A stretch of DNA of 9,791 bases from Lachnospiraceae bacterium (GCA_017523185.1 JAFWXB010000069.1:1-9791); one strand, 5' to 3'; positions 1 to 7,673 are shown, counted from the first letter of the stretch. The notes: generated by a model not told the origin, from the sequence alone. Program-made: numbers and translations.

Positions 1-264
1 CAGCTCAACAAAGGCACCGCGCAGAAGGATATCTTTATGATCGCTGAAAATATCAGAAATGAGCTGTTCCCAGTCATGCAGAATGTCTTCTTCGATGTAT
101 TCCAGAATGGCATATACATCGGGAAAATAATAATATAATGTGCTGCGGTAAACACCGGTGGCATCGGTAATTTCTTTTACGGATATCTTTTCGACTGGTT
201 TTGTCAGATACAGTTTCCAGAACGTATCTACCAGAGCTGCTTTTGTCTGTCGTTTTTGCTGATT
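1..264 (-). other. TetR-family regulator N-terminal domain, joined in frame to rlmN; its C-terminal part lies outside the window
   Basis: This is the distal part of the frame that starts at 924. It reads NQQKRQTKAALVDTFWKLYL, then a segment with KISVKEITDATGVYRSTLYY and YFPDVYAILEYIEEDI. This matches the start of TetR regulators: a first helix, then a helix-turn-helix ending in the RSTLYYYF signature, then the first helix of the effector domain. Its own start codon is not visible, because there is no in-frame ATG near the junction. Counted by eye, bases 1-240 are about 42 percent GC, against roughly 22-35 percent in adjacent rlmN lines, and codons such as CTG are more frequent. That suggests a different source from the rest of the window. 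The ligand and target genes cannot be inferred. Confidence 0.8.
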
Positions 265-924
265 TGATGCATGAAGTGAAAGTGCAAGTGTAATTGCAAG
301 TTTCTTATCTGCAAGTTCTCTCATTTTTGGCACAATACCACAAGTAGAAACCGTAATATTTCTTTGGCTAATATGTAGTCCATTTTCATCTGTTAAAAGT
401 TCAATAAATTTTAATAAATTATCAAAATTATCTAATGGTTCACCCGTTTCCATTACAACTACATTTGAAATTCGTTCGCCAATATCTTTTCCAATTTGAT
501 AAATTTGGTCTAACATTTCACTCGCAGTCAATCCTCTTACAAGCCCATCTAATGTAGAAGCACAAAAACGACACCCCATACGACAACCTACTTGGGAAGA
601 AATACAAACAGAATTTCCATGTTTATAACGCATCAGTACACTTTCAATTACATTTCCATCTTCTAACAAAAACAAATATTTTTTTGTACCATCAATTTGA
701 GAAGTTTGCACTTCTACTTTCTTTAAAGTTGTAAGATATGCGTGTTCTTCTACCTGTGTAATGAGTTTCTTTGAAATATTTGTCATTTCACTAAAAGAAT
801 CCACTTGTTTTTCATGCAACCACTGATAAATTTGTTTTGCTCGAAATGCTTTTTCTCCTAATGTTCCAATCCATGCAGTCAACTCTGAAAGATTATATGA
901 TTTTATATCTATTTTATGTTCCAT
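1..924 (-). CDS. rlmN: Chimeric frame: RlmN N-terminal two-thirds fused to a TetR-type DNA-binding domain (runs off the window)
   Basis: Translated by hand from ATG at 924, the frame is open to position 1 (308 residues, no stop). A GAGGA Shine-Dalgarno site (935-931) lies 7 nt upstream, and the start is 13 nt after the rsmB stop. Residues 1-220 are RlmN, the radical-SAM enzyme that methylates C2 of A2503 in 23S rRNA and A37 of some tRNAs. The 4Fe-4S cysteines are C114, C118 and C121 (GCRMGCRFC), followed by the GEP motif (161-163), STCG (193-196) and SLHA (216-219). RlmN should continue with a conserved Pro/Asn segment and a late catalytic cysteine in an ACGQL-type motif. Instead, from about residue 221 the protein becomes TetR-like. 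The product as read lacks the second catalytic cysteine and should not be an active methyltransferase. Residue 159 is Glu where relatives usually have Gly. The rlmN identity of the first part is firm; whether the fusion exists in the cell is not known. Confidence 0.85.
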   Translation of the reverse strand, partial: MEHKIDIKSYNLSELTAWIGTLGEKAFRAKQIYQWLHEKQVDSFSEMTNISKKLITQVEEHAYLTTLKKVEVQTSQIDGTKKYLFLLEDGNVIESVLMRYKHGNSVCISSQVGCRMGCRFCASTLDGLVRGLTASEMLDQIYQIGKDIGERISNVVVMETGEPLDNFDNLLKFIELLTDENGLHISQRNITVSTCGIVPKMRELADKKLAITLALSLHASNQQKRQTKAALVDTFWKLYLTKPVEKISVKEITDATGVYRSTLYYYFPDVYAILEYIEEDILHDWEQLISDIFSDHKDILLRGAFVEL

Positions 925-937
925 GTTGTGTCCTCAT

Positions 938-2248
938 TTATATTTTTCTTACTAATTTTGCAATAAAAAATCCATCGTGATATTCTTCACTCGGAAACAT
1001 CTGTTGCATAGATACAAGTCCAAATTCTTTATGTTCTTTTAAAAACCATTCTACTTGGTTTTCATTTTCGCCTTTATGAATCGTACAAGTGCTGTAAATA
1101 AGTGTCCCACCAAATTTTACATAAGAAGCTACTGTATTTAAAATATTTTTTTGTAATTCTACAAGTTCTGTTTGTTTTTCCTGTGTCATTTTATAGCGAA
1201 TATCTGTTTTCTTACCCATAACACCAAGTCCCGAACATGGCAAATCACAAATTAAAATATCTGCTTTTTCTTTAGAATTTTCATCATATATGGTTGCGTC
1301 CATTTGTACTGCTTTCATATTCAAAAGACCATGACGTTCTATATTCTCCTCAATCAACGATACTTTATACTCTGTTAAATCTCTTGCTTCTACCATACCC
1401 GTACCATGCATACATTCTGCCAAATGCGAACTTTTTCCTCCCGGAGCTGCACAAACGTCAATAATATAATTTCCATTTTTAGGTTCTGCAATTTCTGCAA
1501 CCATCATAGAACTGATATCTTGTACATAAAACCAACCATCTTGAAAACTTTCTAACGATTGCAAATAGTCAAAATCTTCTATCATAAACGCATAAGAAAG
1601 ATGTTTGATAAGTGTTACTTTTACGCCTTCTTCTTCTAAACGTACCTTTAACTCTTTCGGTGTACATTTTGTTTGATTTGTACGAATGGTAATCGGACGT
1701 TCTGATAAAAAACTTTCACAAATGGATTTTGTTTTTTCATATCCATAAGCATCTATCCATTGTTTGATTATCCATTTTGGAATCGAATATGTTACTTCTA
1801 AATATACTTCAGGTTCTAATGTTTCGTCAGGATAATTAAGATTAGAAAGATTTCTTGCAATATTTCGCAATACCCCATTTACAAATCCACGAAGTTGCCC
1901 AAATCCACGCTTTTTTGCAATTTTTACGGCTTCATTACAAACAGCTGCGTCGGGTATGGAATCCATATAGCGAAATTGATACACACTCATTCGAAGCAAA
2001 TTTCGAATGAGTGGTTTCATTTTTTTTACTTTTACTTTAGAAAACGAATTTATAATAAAATCCATTTCTAACATATGCTCAATTGTACCTTCTGCAAGTC
2101 GTGTCAAAAATGCACGTTCCTGTTTTTCCAAATATTGATATTTATTTAATACATCACGAATTACAAGATGCGAATATTGGTCTTTTTCATTTACTTCCAT
2201 TAAAATATCAAGTACCAATTCTCTTATATTTACGCTACTAATCATCAT
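938..2248 (-). CDS. rsmB: 16S rRNA (cytosine-967 C5) methyltransferase RsmB
   Basis: RsmB transfers a methyl group from SAM to C5 of C967 in 16S rRNA. The N-terminal 140 or so residues are the NusB-like RNA-binding domain. The Rossmann methyltransferase domain follows: SAM motif DVCAAPGGKSS (264-274), DLPCSGLG (335-342) with the Cys338 that releases product, and YSTCT (385-389) with the nucleophile Cys388. The C-terminal DGFFIAKL is also typical. From ATG 2248 the length is 436 residues, as usual for the family. A longer frame begins at TTG 2266, but GGAGG (2264-2260) lies inside that extension, 11 nt before ATG 2248, which supports the shorter start. A second ATG follows directly at 2245. 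The start overlaps the end of the upstream peptidase gene by 11 nt, so the SD lies in that gene's last codons, suggesting translational coupling. Confidence 0.95.
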   Translation of the reverse strand: MMISSVNIRELVLDILMEVNEKDQYSHLVIRDVLNKYQYLEKQERAFLTRLAEGTIEHMLEMDFIINSFSKVKVKKMKPLIRNLLRMSVYQFRYMDSIPDAAVCNEAVKIAKKRGFGQLRGFVNGVLRNIARNLSNLNYPDETLEPEVYLEVTYSIPKWIIKQWIDAYGYEKTKSICESFLSERPITIRTNQTKCTPKELKVRLEEEGVKVTLIKHLSYAFMIEDFDYLQSLESFQDGWFYVQDISSMMVAEIAEPKNGNYIIDVCAAPGGKSSHLAECMHGTGMVEARDLTEYKVSLIEENIERHGLLNMKAVQMDATIYDENSKEKADILICDLPCSGLGVMGKKTDIRYKMTQEKQTELVELQKNILNTVASYVKFGGTLIYSTCTIHKGENENQVEWFLKEHKEFGLVSMQQMFPSEEYHDGFFIAKLVRKI

Positions 2249-2948
2249 TGCGTCTTCTTCCTCCAAATAGTAAAATCACACGCAAAAGTTGTAAAATTGC
2301 AGATGCTGCACTTGCTACATATGTGAGTGCTGCTGCACCTAATACCTTTTTTGTATGTGTCAATTCTTGTTGTCCTAAAATTCCTTGTTGTCCAAGTAAT
2401 ACCAATGCCCTTCTGGAAGCATCTAATTCTACCGGAAGTGTTACAAGTTGAAAAATAACAGCGAATGAAAATAAAAAAATTCCAATATTGATAATGAGCT
2501 GTGAGGATTGACTATTGATAAATAATCCTATCAGAATTACAGGCCATGCTAATTTTGAACCAAAATTTGCAATTGGTACAAACCGATTCCTAAAATTTAA
2601 TGGTGCATACTTTGTCGCATGTTGAATTGCATGACCACATTCATGCGCTGCAACCCCTATTGCAGCAACCGAAGATGACCCATATACCGTATCCGAAAGA
2701 TTCAAAACTTTACTGCTTGGATTATAATGGTCTGTCAATTCTCCTGCCACATGTCCTACTCGCACATCTGTAATACCGGCAGCACGAAGTAAGCGTTCTG
2801 CCACTTGTGCTCCCGTCATATTTGATGCACTTCGATACTGTGCATATTTTCGATAGGTAGATTTTACATTAGAAGATGCAACCATACAGATAATTGCACC
2901 AATCAGAACTAAAATATATGTCCAATCAAAATAAAATGGAAAATACAT
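2238..2948 (-). CDS. Membrane zinc metallopeptidase, YugP type (PF04298-like)
   Basis: The 236-residue protein has an N-terminal membrane segment (about 9-25), a soluble part with the zinc-binding HExxH motif as HECGH (102-106, in the context GVAAHECGHAIQHA), and further hydrophobic segments at about 133-145, 150-171 and 204-228. A conserved PVELDASRRAL stretch (172-182) lies between the last two and may add a metal ligand. It ends in a basic RRRNDD tail. The layout matches the YugP family of predicted membrane proteases, whose substrate is not known to me. GGGAGG (2961-2956) is 7 nt before the ATG and starts at the last base of the fmt stop codon. The gene sits between fmt and rsmB, 12 nt and -11 nt away, so it is almost certainly co-transcribed with them. 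This hints at a housekeeping rather than a stress-specific role, but that is inference. Confidence 0.9.
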   Translation of the reverse strand: MYFPFYFDWTYILVLIGAIICMVASSNVKSTYRKYAQYRSASNMTGAQVAERLLRAAGITDVRVGHVAGELTDHYNPSSKVLNLSDTVYGSSSVAAIGVAAHECGHAIQHATKYAPLNFRNRFVPIANFGSKLAWPVILIGLFINSQSSQLIINIGIFLFSFAVIFQLVTLPVELDASRRALVLLGQQGILGQQELTHTKKVLGAAALTYVASAASAILQLLRVILLFGGRRRNDD

Positions 2949-2960
2949 AAAATTTCCTCC

Positions 2961-3887
2961 CTAAAAATGTATTCCTTCTTCTACTGTATATCCACGCAAA
3001 AATGCATCTATTGTCATACGTTTTTTACCTTCTAATTGTACTTCTACAAGAGATAAAATTCCCTCTTTCGTCTGTACCCACAAACTGTCTTTTGTTACTT
3101 TTACAACAGTTCCTGCTTCTTTTTCGCTATTTGCAAAAATTACATTTGCTTTCCAAATTTTAAATGTTTTTCCATTTAATTTTGTAAATGCACTTGGCCA
3201 AGGATTTAATCCACGAATCAAATGTTCAATTTCTATTGCCGACTGATTCCAGTTAATATTGCCAAGCTCTTTATTTATCATAGAAACGTGGGTTGCTTCT
3301 TCATGGTTCTGTGGTGTATATTCCACTTCCCCTTTTTCGATGCGTTCCATTGTTTCTACACATAATTTTGCCCCAATATCAGCTAATTTATCAAACAAGC
3401 TTCCACCTGTTTCATCTTTTGCAATGGGAATTTCTCTTTTTGCAATCATATCACCTGTATCAAGTCCTACGTCCATACGCATAATCGTAACACCTGTTGT
3501 TTCATCACCATTGATAACTGCCCATTGAATTGGTGCTGCTCCACGATATTTTGGTAAAAGCGAAGCATGTACATTGATACAACCAAACTTTGGCATATCT
3601 AAAATACTCTTTGGCAAAATTTGTCCAAACGCAGCTACTACTATAATATCTGCATTATAATCTCTTAAATATTCCACATTTTCCGATTCTCTGATTTTTT
3701 TCGGTTGGAAAACAGAAATTTCATGTGCAACTGCACATTCTTTTACCGGTGGAAACTGCATTGTATTGCCTCTGCCTTTTGGCTTATCCGGCTGTGTTAC
3801 AACAAGTACCACTTCATGCCCTGCTTTTATAATTTCTTCTAATGTTCCAACTGCAAAATCAGGCGTTCCCATAAAAATTACTCGCAT
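2961..3887 (-). CDS. fmt: Methionyl-tRNA formyltransferase
   Basis: Fmt moves a formyl group from 10-formyltetrahydrofolate to methionyl-initiator tRNA, the first step of bacterial translation initiation. The 308-residue length is typical. The N-terminal hydrolase fold starts MRVIFMGTPDFA. The catalytic triad is visible as Asn105 and His107 in CINVHASLLPKYRGAAPIQ and Asp143 in GLDTGD; SLLP (109-112) lines the folate site. The C-terminal OB-fold domain that grips the tRNA carries RGLNPWP (225-231). The start is ATG 3887 with AAGGGGG (3900-3894) 6 nt upstream. It follows def by 126 nt and precedes the YugP-type peptidase by 12 nt. Pairing with def is functional: Fmt adds the formyl group that Def later removes. 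Confidence 0.97.
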   Translation of the reverse strand: MRVIFMGTPDFAVGTLEEIIKAGHEVVLVVTQPDKPKGRGNTMQFPPVKECAVAHEISVFQPKKIRESENVEYLRDYNADIIVVAAFGQILPKSILDMPKFGCINVHASLLPKYRGAAPIQWAVINGDETTGVTIMRMDVGLDTGDMIAKREIPIAKDETGGSLFDKLADIGAKLCVETMERIEKGEVEYTPQNHEEATHVSMINKELGNINWNQSAIEIEHLIRGLNPWPSAFTKLNGKTFKIWKANVIFANSEKEAGTVVKVTKDSLWVQTKEGILSLVEVQLEGKKRMTIDAFLRGYTVEEGIHF

Positions 3888-3978
3888 AGCTATCCCCCTT
3901 TTCTTTTTTCTTCATATAACTATAATTGATAAAAGAGAAAAAATTACACAAAAATATTGTTTATTTGTTTGTTGTAGG

Positions 3979-4013
3979 AAGACATTTTTTACTTATAATC
4001 AAAAATATGTCTT
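3979..4013 (-). repeat. Inverted repeat directly after def
   Basis: AAGACAT (3979-3985) and ATGTCTT (4007-4013) pair perfectly, and the adjacent T-run and A-run (3986-3990 with 4001-4005) can extend the stem past a one-base bulge. The stem abuts the def stop codon. On the minus strand no T-tract follows, so it is not a textbook intrinsic terminator. It may act as a 3' stabiliser or weak terminator between def and fmt. Confidence 0.4.
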
Positions 4014-4493
4014 TTATTCTTCTTCGTCTGATTTATATGTTACATCATGCAATTCGCCTTCTACTTTTTCTATATATAAATGACCGTCTAAATGGTCTAA
4101 TTCATGGCAAATTGCTCTTGCTAAAAGTTCTGTTCCTTCAATTTCACATTCATTCATTTCTTCGTCAAAAAAGCGAGCAACTACACGATTTGGACGAGTT
4201 ACACAACCTGATTTTCCCGGAACAGAAAGACAACCTTCATCTCCTGTCTGTTCTCCATCAGCTTCTACAATTCTTGGATTTAACATTACAATTGGTCCTT
4301 CGCCTACATCAATAACAACAAGTCTTTTTAAAATACCAACTTGTGGTGCTGCAAGACCTACACCATTTGCTTCATACATTGTTTCAATCATATCCTCAAT
4401 TAAATCCATTACTCTTGGTGTTACTTCTTTAATCTCCTGACAAACTTTTCCAAGTACAGGGTCACCTTGTGTTCTAATTTCTCTTAATGCCAT
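4014..4493 (-). CDS. def: Peptide deformylase
   Basis: Def removes the N-formyl group from nascent proteins at the ribosome, using a metal ion (usually iron). All three family motifs are intact: GVGLAAPQ (44-51), EGCLSVP (86-92) with metal ligand Cys88, and HELDH (130-134) with ligands His130 and His134 and catalytic Glu131. The 159-residue length is normal; the tail is acidic (KSDEEE). The start at ATG 4493 is chosen because MALREIRTQGDPVL matches the usual N-terminus. Its SD is modest: an AGG only one base before the ATG is too close, so CAGG about 10 nt upstream may serve. A hairpin lies just before the start (4517-4536). The last 10 nt of an orphan reading frame overlap the first codons. 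A hairpin-forming AT-rich repeat directly follows the stop. Confidence 0.97.
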   Translation of the reverse strand: MALREIRTQGDPVLGKVCQEIKEVTPRVMDLIEDMIETMYEANGVGLAAPQVGILKRLVVIDVGEGPIVMLNPRIVEADGEQTGDEGCLSVPGKSGCVTRPNRVVARFFDEEMNECEIEGTELLARAICHELDHLDGHLYIEKVEGELHDVTYKSDEEE

Positions 4494-4651
4494 ACCTTTT
4501 TGCCTGCTACTAAAAACATATACAAATGTGTATATGCTAGATGATTCGCTACAATCTCACGATTTGTAGTTACTGCTTCTTCGTATCCGATTTTGCCTAA
4601 ACTACTTTCGTTTGTATGATACTCCACAGTCGTAAATTCCCGACTAGCCAT
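4484..4651 (-). pseudogene. Orphan 55-codon frame, possible remnant of an IS200/IS605-type TnpB C-terminal tail
   Basis: The frame runs from ATG 4651 to TAA 4484-4486 and encodes 55 residues that begin MASREFTTVEYHTNESSLGK and end in LVAGKKVWH; upstream codons YVP extend it to an in-frame stop. There is no convincing SD, so it is probably not expressed from this ATG. The SREFTTVE stretch recalls the poorly conserved tails that follow the catalytic core in IS200/IS605-family TnpB proteins, where a similar SRE..PV block is common. This comparison is from memory and is weak. No catalytic Asp/Glu motifs or zinc ribbon are present. It fills the gap between priA and def and overlaps the def start by 10 nt in another frame. 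It may simply be chance. Confidence 0.3.
4517..4536 (-). promoter_or_regulatory. Perfect 8-bp hairpin with T-run, 23 nt before the def start
   Basis: CATATACA (4517-4524) and TGTATATG (4529-4536) are perfect inverted repeats around a 4-nt loop. Read on the minus strand the stem is followed by TTTTT (4516-4512) and then the def start region. The arrangement looks like a weak intrinsic terminator or attenuator in the def leader. The stem has only two G-C pairs, so stability would be low. It could also be the end structure of the decayed insert proposed for this gap. Confidence 0.4.
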
Positions 4652-4668
4652 CGGTACATACTTATGTT

Positions 4669-4708
4669 AGCTTATTTATGCTATTTCATAAGCTTTCATC
4701 TAAATAGC
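4669..4708 (-). repeat. Two interleaved 7-bp inverted repeats (pseudoknot topology) in the priA-def gap
   Basis: Repeat A pairs AGCTTAT (4669-4675) with ATAAGCT (4688-4694). Repeat B pairs GCTATTT (4680-4686) with AAATAGC (4702-4708). Each has one arm inside the loop of the other, so the RNA could form a pseudoknot or two exclusive hairpins. They lie upstream of def on the minus strand. A short frame MKAYEIA (4699-4676) with an AAGGA 12 nt upstream runs through them. Confidence 0.45.
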
Positions 4709-4802
4709 TTTTCCTTTCTTTGATTTTTATTCTTATATATGTCTTTTTATTACAGATAGATTGACCATACAATGATAGATTGCTAATAATCATAAAACTT
4801 CA

Positions 4803-7049
4803 TCAAAATCCACTCATAGGATTAAAATCAAATTGTACGGATACATTTTGAAAATCATTATTTTCTTTGATATACCACTCTAATCTGTCTTTTAAAAATA
4901 CTAAATTTTGATACTTTTGTGTTTTTACATAAACTACTTTTCGATAAATATCATTTATTTTTACAATCGTTGCATCAGTTGGACCAATTGCTTGTATTTT
5001 TTCACCTTGTAATATAGTTTCTTCTTCTATAAAAGTATTACAACGTGTTATCAATTTATTTGCACTAAATTCTAATTTTTGCTCTTGTGACGATGTCAGC
5101 CATATCACAAGTAAATTCCAAACAGGTGGATAAAGCAACATTTTACGATATAAAATTTCATATGCATAAAATTTCTCATAATCTTGTTCTTTTGCTGTTA
5201 CAATTGCATAATGTTCGGGATTATATGTTTGAATCACAACTTCTCCTAACGATTTACCTCTACCTGCACGTCCTGCTGCTTGCGTTAAAAGTTGAAATGT
5301 GCGTTCCGATGCATGAAAATCATTTATATGCAATGACATATCGGCTGCTAATATTCCAACTAATGTAACATTAGGAAAATCATGCCCCTTTACAATCATT
5401 TGTGTTCCTATTAAAATATCTGCTTCTTGGTTTGCAAATGCTTGCAATATTTGCTCATAACTGTCTTTTGTACGCGTGGTATCAAAATCCATACGAAGCA
5501 CTCTTGCGTTAGGAAAACGATTTTGAACTAACATTTCAATTTTTTGTGTTCCTGCTTTGAAACCACCTATGTATTTAGAACCACATGACGGACAAATCGT
5601 TACGGATTCTTCTTCATATCCACAATAATGACAAATCATTTTTCCATTACTATGTTGACTTAAAGAAACATCACAATGAGGGCATTTTACAACATAACCA
5701 CAAGCACGACAAGATACAAAGCCTGAAACTCCACGCCTATTTAAAAACAACATAATTTGTTCTTTTTTCGCCAGCCTATCTTCGATTTGCTTTTGCAAAT
5801 GTGCACTAAAAATAGAACGATTTCCTCTTTTAAGTTCTTTACGCAAATCAATCACTTCACAATGTGGCAATGGTTTTTCTTCCACACGTTCTTTTAATTC
5901 CAACAGTTCATAATTTCCCAGTTTGGCTTGATAATAGCTTTCCATGGAAGGTGTTGCAGAACCAAGAATTACACTTGCCCCATTTATACGAGCTCGCTCT
6001 ATTGCAACTTCTCTGGCATGATAACGTGGTACTGTTTCACTTTTATATGAAGTTTCATGTTCTTCATCTATAATGATAAGTCCCAAATTAGAAAATGGTG
6101 TGTACAACGCAGAACGAGGTCCAATTACAATATCAATATCTCCATTTTTCGCTCGTAAAAATTGGTCATAACGCTCTCCTTGTGAAAGTTTTGAATTTAT
6201 AATAGAAACTCTATCACCAAAACGATTATAAAAACGCATCACAGTTTGATATGTTAGTGCAATTTCAGGAATCAATACAATTGCTTGTTTCCCTTGCTGA
6301 AGCGTATACGCAATTAATTCCATATACACTTCTGTTTTTCCACTTCCTGTAACACCTTTTAACAAATACGTTTTTGCAACTCCTTGTTGTATGTTATGAA
6401 CAATACAATTTACAACTGTCTGCTGTTTTTCATTTAAAATTAAATCATATCCTTTTGTAACAAAATGTTCAATAGGATTTCGATACATTGTTTCGACATT
6501 TACTTTTATAACATTTTGTGCTTCTAAACTTTTTATCGTAGTAGAAGAAATATGCAATTTTTGTGTAACAATGGAATATTGTAATGTTTCTTGTAAAATC
6601 AATTCTTTTAATAATCGCACTTTTGCTGTATTGCGTTTTTCTTCAAAAAAAACAAGTTGTTTTTGTGCTTCTTCTTTACTTAATAAAAGCTCTATTGTTT
6701 TTTTCTGAACTGCTTTTGTCTTTTGTTTTATTGGAATTACTGTCTTTAATGCTTGATTCATCGTTCCACCATAATATTTGCGAATCCAACCTGCTAAAGT
6801 AATCAGTTGTGATTCTATCGGAACACTTCCCTGCTTTATTCCGATAATTGCTTTTAAACGTGTAACATCAAACTCTGCTTCATCTGTTAATTCTACAACA
6901 TATCCTGTTATTTTACGATTTCCAAAAGGAATTTCCACTTGCATTCCTACACAAAGAAATTCTTGCAATTCCTTTGGAATAAAATATTGAAATGTCTTAT
7001 CTAATTTTTCATGTGAAATATCAACAATGATATTTGCGTATTTTGACAA
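4803..7049 (-). CDS. priA: Primosomal protein N', replication restart helicase PriA
   Basis: PriA recognises stalled forks and D-loops, unwinds the lagging strand and starts primosome loading. At 748 residues it has the full set of parts. The N-terminal 3'-DNA-binding domain starts YANIIVDISHEKLDKTFQYF. Walker A is GVTGSGKT (232-239), the Walker B/DEEH box is 328-331, and GSATPS is 363-368. Eight zinc-binding cysteines occur in four CxxC pairs (447/450, 456/459, 473/476, 486/489). Helicase motif V is around GTQMIVKGHDFPNV (548-561) and motif VI is QAAGRAGR (590-597). The start codon appears to be TTG at 7049: an in-frame TAG lies four codons upstream, and the next ATG (residue 36) would remove the DNA-binding N-terminus. 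AGG about 8 nt before the TTG is the likely SD. A gap of 309 nt separates it from def, so co-transcription is uncertain. Confidence 0.96.
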   Translation of the reverse strand: MSKYANIIVDISHEKLDKTFQYFIPKELQEFLCVGMQVEIPFGNRKITGYVVELTDEAEFDVTRLKAIIGIKQGSVPIESQLITLAGWIRKYYGGTMNQALKTVIPIKQKTKAVQKKTIELLLSKEEAQKQLVFFEEKRNTAKVRLLKELILQETLQYSIVTQKLHISSTTIKSLEAQNVIKVNVETMYRNPIEHFVTKGYDLILNEKQQTVVNCIVHNIQQGVAKTYLLKGVTGSGKTEVYMELIAYTLQQGKQAIVLIPEIALTYQTVMRFYNRFGDRVSIINSKLSQGERYDQFLRAKNGDIDIVIGPRSALYTPFSNLGLIIIDEEHETSYKSETVPRYHAREVAIERARINGASVILGSATPSMESYYQAKLGNYELLELKERVEEKPLPHCEVIDLRKELKRGNRSIFSAHLQKQIEDRLAKKEQIMLFLNRRGVSGFVSCRACGYVVKCPHCDVSLSQHSNGKMICHYCGYEEESVTICPSCGSKYIGGFKAGTQKIEMLVQNRFPNARVLRMDFDTTRTKDSYEQILQAFANQEADILIGTQMIVKGHDFPNVTLVGILAADMSLHINDFHASERTFQLLTQAAGRAGRGKSLGEVVIQTYNPEHYAIVTAKEQDYEKFYAYEILYRKMLLYPPVWNLLVIWLTSSQEQKLEFSANKLITRCNTFIEEETILQGEKIQAIGPTDATIVKINDIYRKVVYVKTQKYQNLVFLKDRLEWYIKENNDFQNVSVQFDFNPMSGF

Positions 7050-7673
7050 TGGTTTTACCTATGGATTCCTTTCTAATATTTTGTTCAAAACTCATTTGCA
7101 AATCTTAGTGCAAAAGTAAAATACACATAAAAATCCCTCTTTTACTCACCACTTAATGTTCTACATAATTGAAATTGTGGATTGTTTATCTGTGTTCAAA
7201 TCAGGAAACTTTGAATTTTTAACAAATTTCTGCACATCAGATATATATTCTGTCTTATTATATTCCAAAATGAGAAAGATTACAAATAATTTATAGTATA
7301 AAAAAATTCAATTACTTCCTAATCAAACAAACAACAAAACCCTGTTTTCCATCAACAGCTTGCTAAAGATACTTACTTTTTTATATTCTTATTATTATCC
7401 TAATTCCTATAACATTTCAAAAAAAGAATAAACTTTCATACTATGGAAATACTAAAACTACTTGAGTTTGATAAATATGATACTTTTATAAAAAATAATT
7501 GCAAAATATTATTCTTGTTTTCAAAATAGATAATTTGCATTCGTTTTTCTCTATTTTTATATACTATTTTACAAAGTATTGTTAATTATTGAACTTATAT
7601 TTAATATGATAAGAAATTAAACTTAAGTTTTAATCAATACTTTACATCCTATAACTACGAAAGGATTTTATTT
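7050..7673. other. 624-nt AT-rich intergenic region between divergent genes
   Basis: I see no coding frame, RNA gene or repeat family here. It separates priA (minus) from the CmpB-like gene (plus) and must hold the promoters of both. Small inverted repeats occur, TTTGCA/TGCAAA at 7095-7114 and TTCAAA/TTTGAA at 7195-7215, neither clearly a known operator. The sequence is very rich in A and T tracts, so such matches are expected by chance. Confidence 0.6.
7579..7607 (+). promoter_or_regulatory. Possible sigma-A promoter for the CmpB-like gene
   Basis: TTGTTA (7579-7584) and TAATAT (7602-7607) are separated by 17 nt, each two bases away from the sigma-A consensus. The ATG of the downstream gene is 67 nt further, leaving a leader of normal length. 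In DNA this AT-rich such matches are common, so the assignment is tentative. Confidence 0.3.

Noticed and set aside
2249..2266. TTG start at 2266 for RsmB
   Set aside because: The SD GGAGG lies inside this extension and the ATG at 2248 gives the family-typical N-terminus.
3259..3528. Plus-strand open frames inside fmt, def, priA and pyrI
   Set aside because: They are antisense to well-supported genes, have no SD or family features, and arise from AT-rich codon use on the other strand.
3888..4013. Separate promoter for fmt in the def-fmt gap
   Set aside because: TTGTGT and TATAGT-like boxes are present but 21 nt apart, too far for a confident sigma-A promoter.
7095..7114. TTTGCA/TGCAAA palindrome upstream of priA as an operator
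   Set aside because: Six-base arms are expected by chance in this AT-rich gap, and no matching regulator or second copy is seen.
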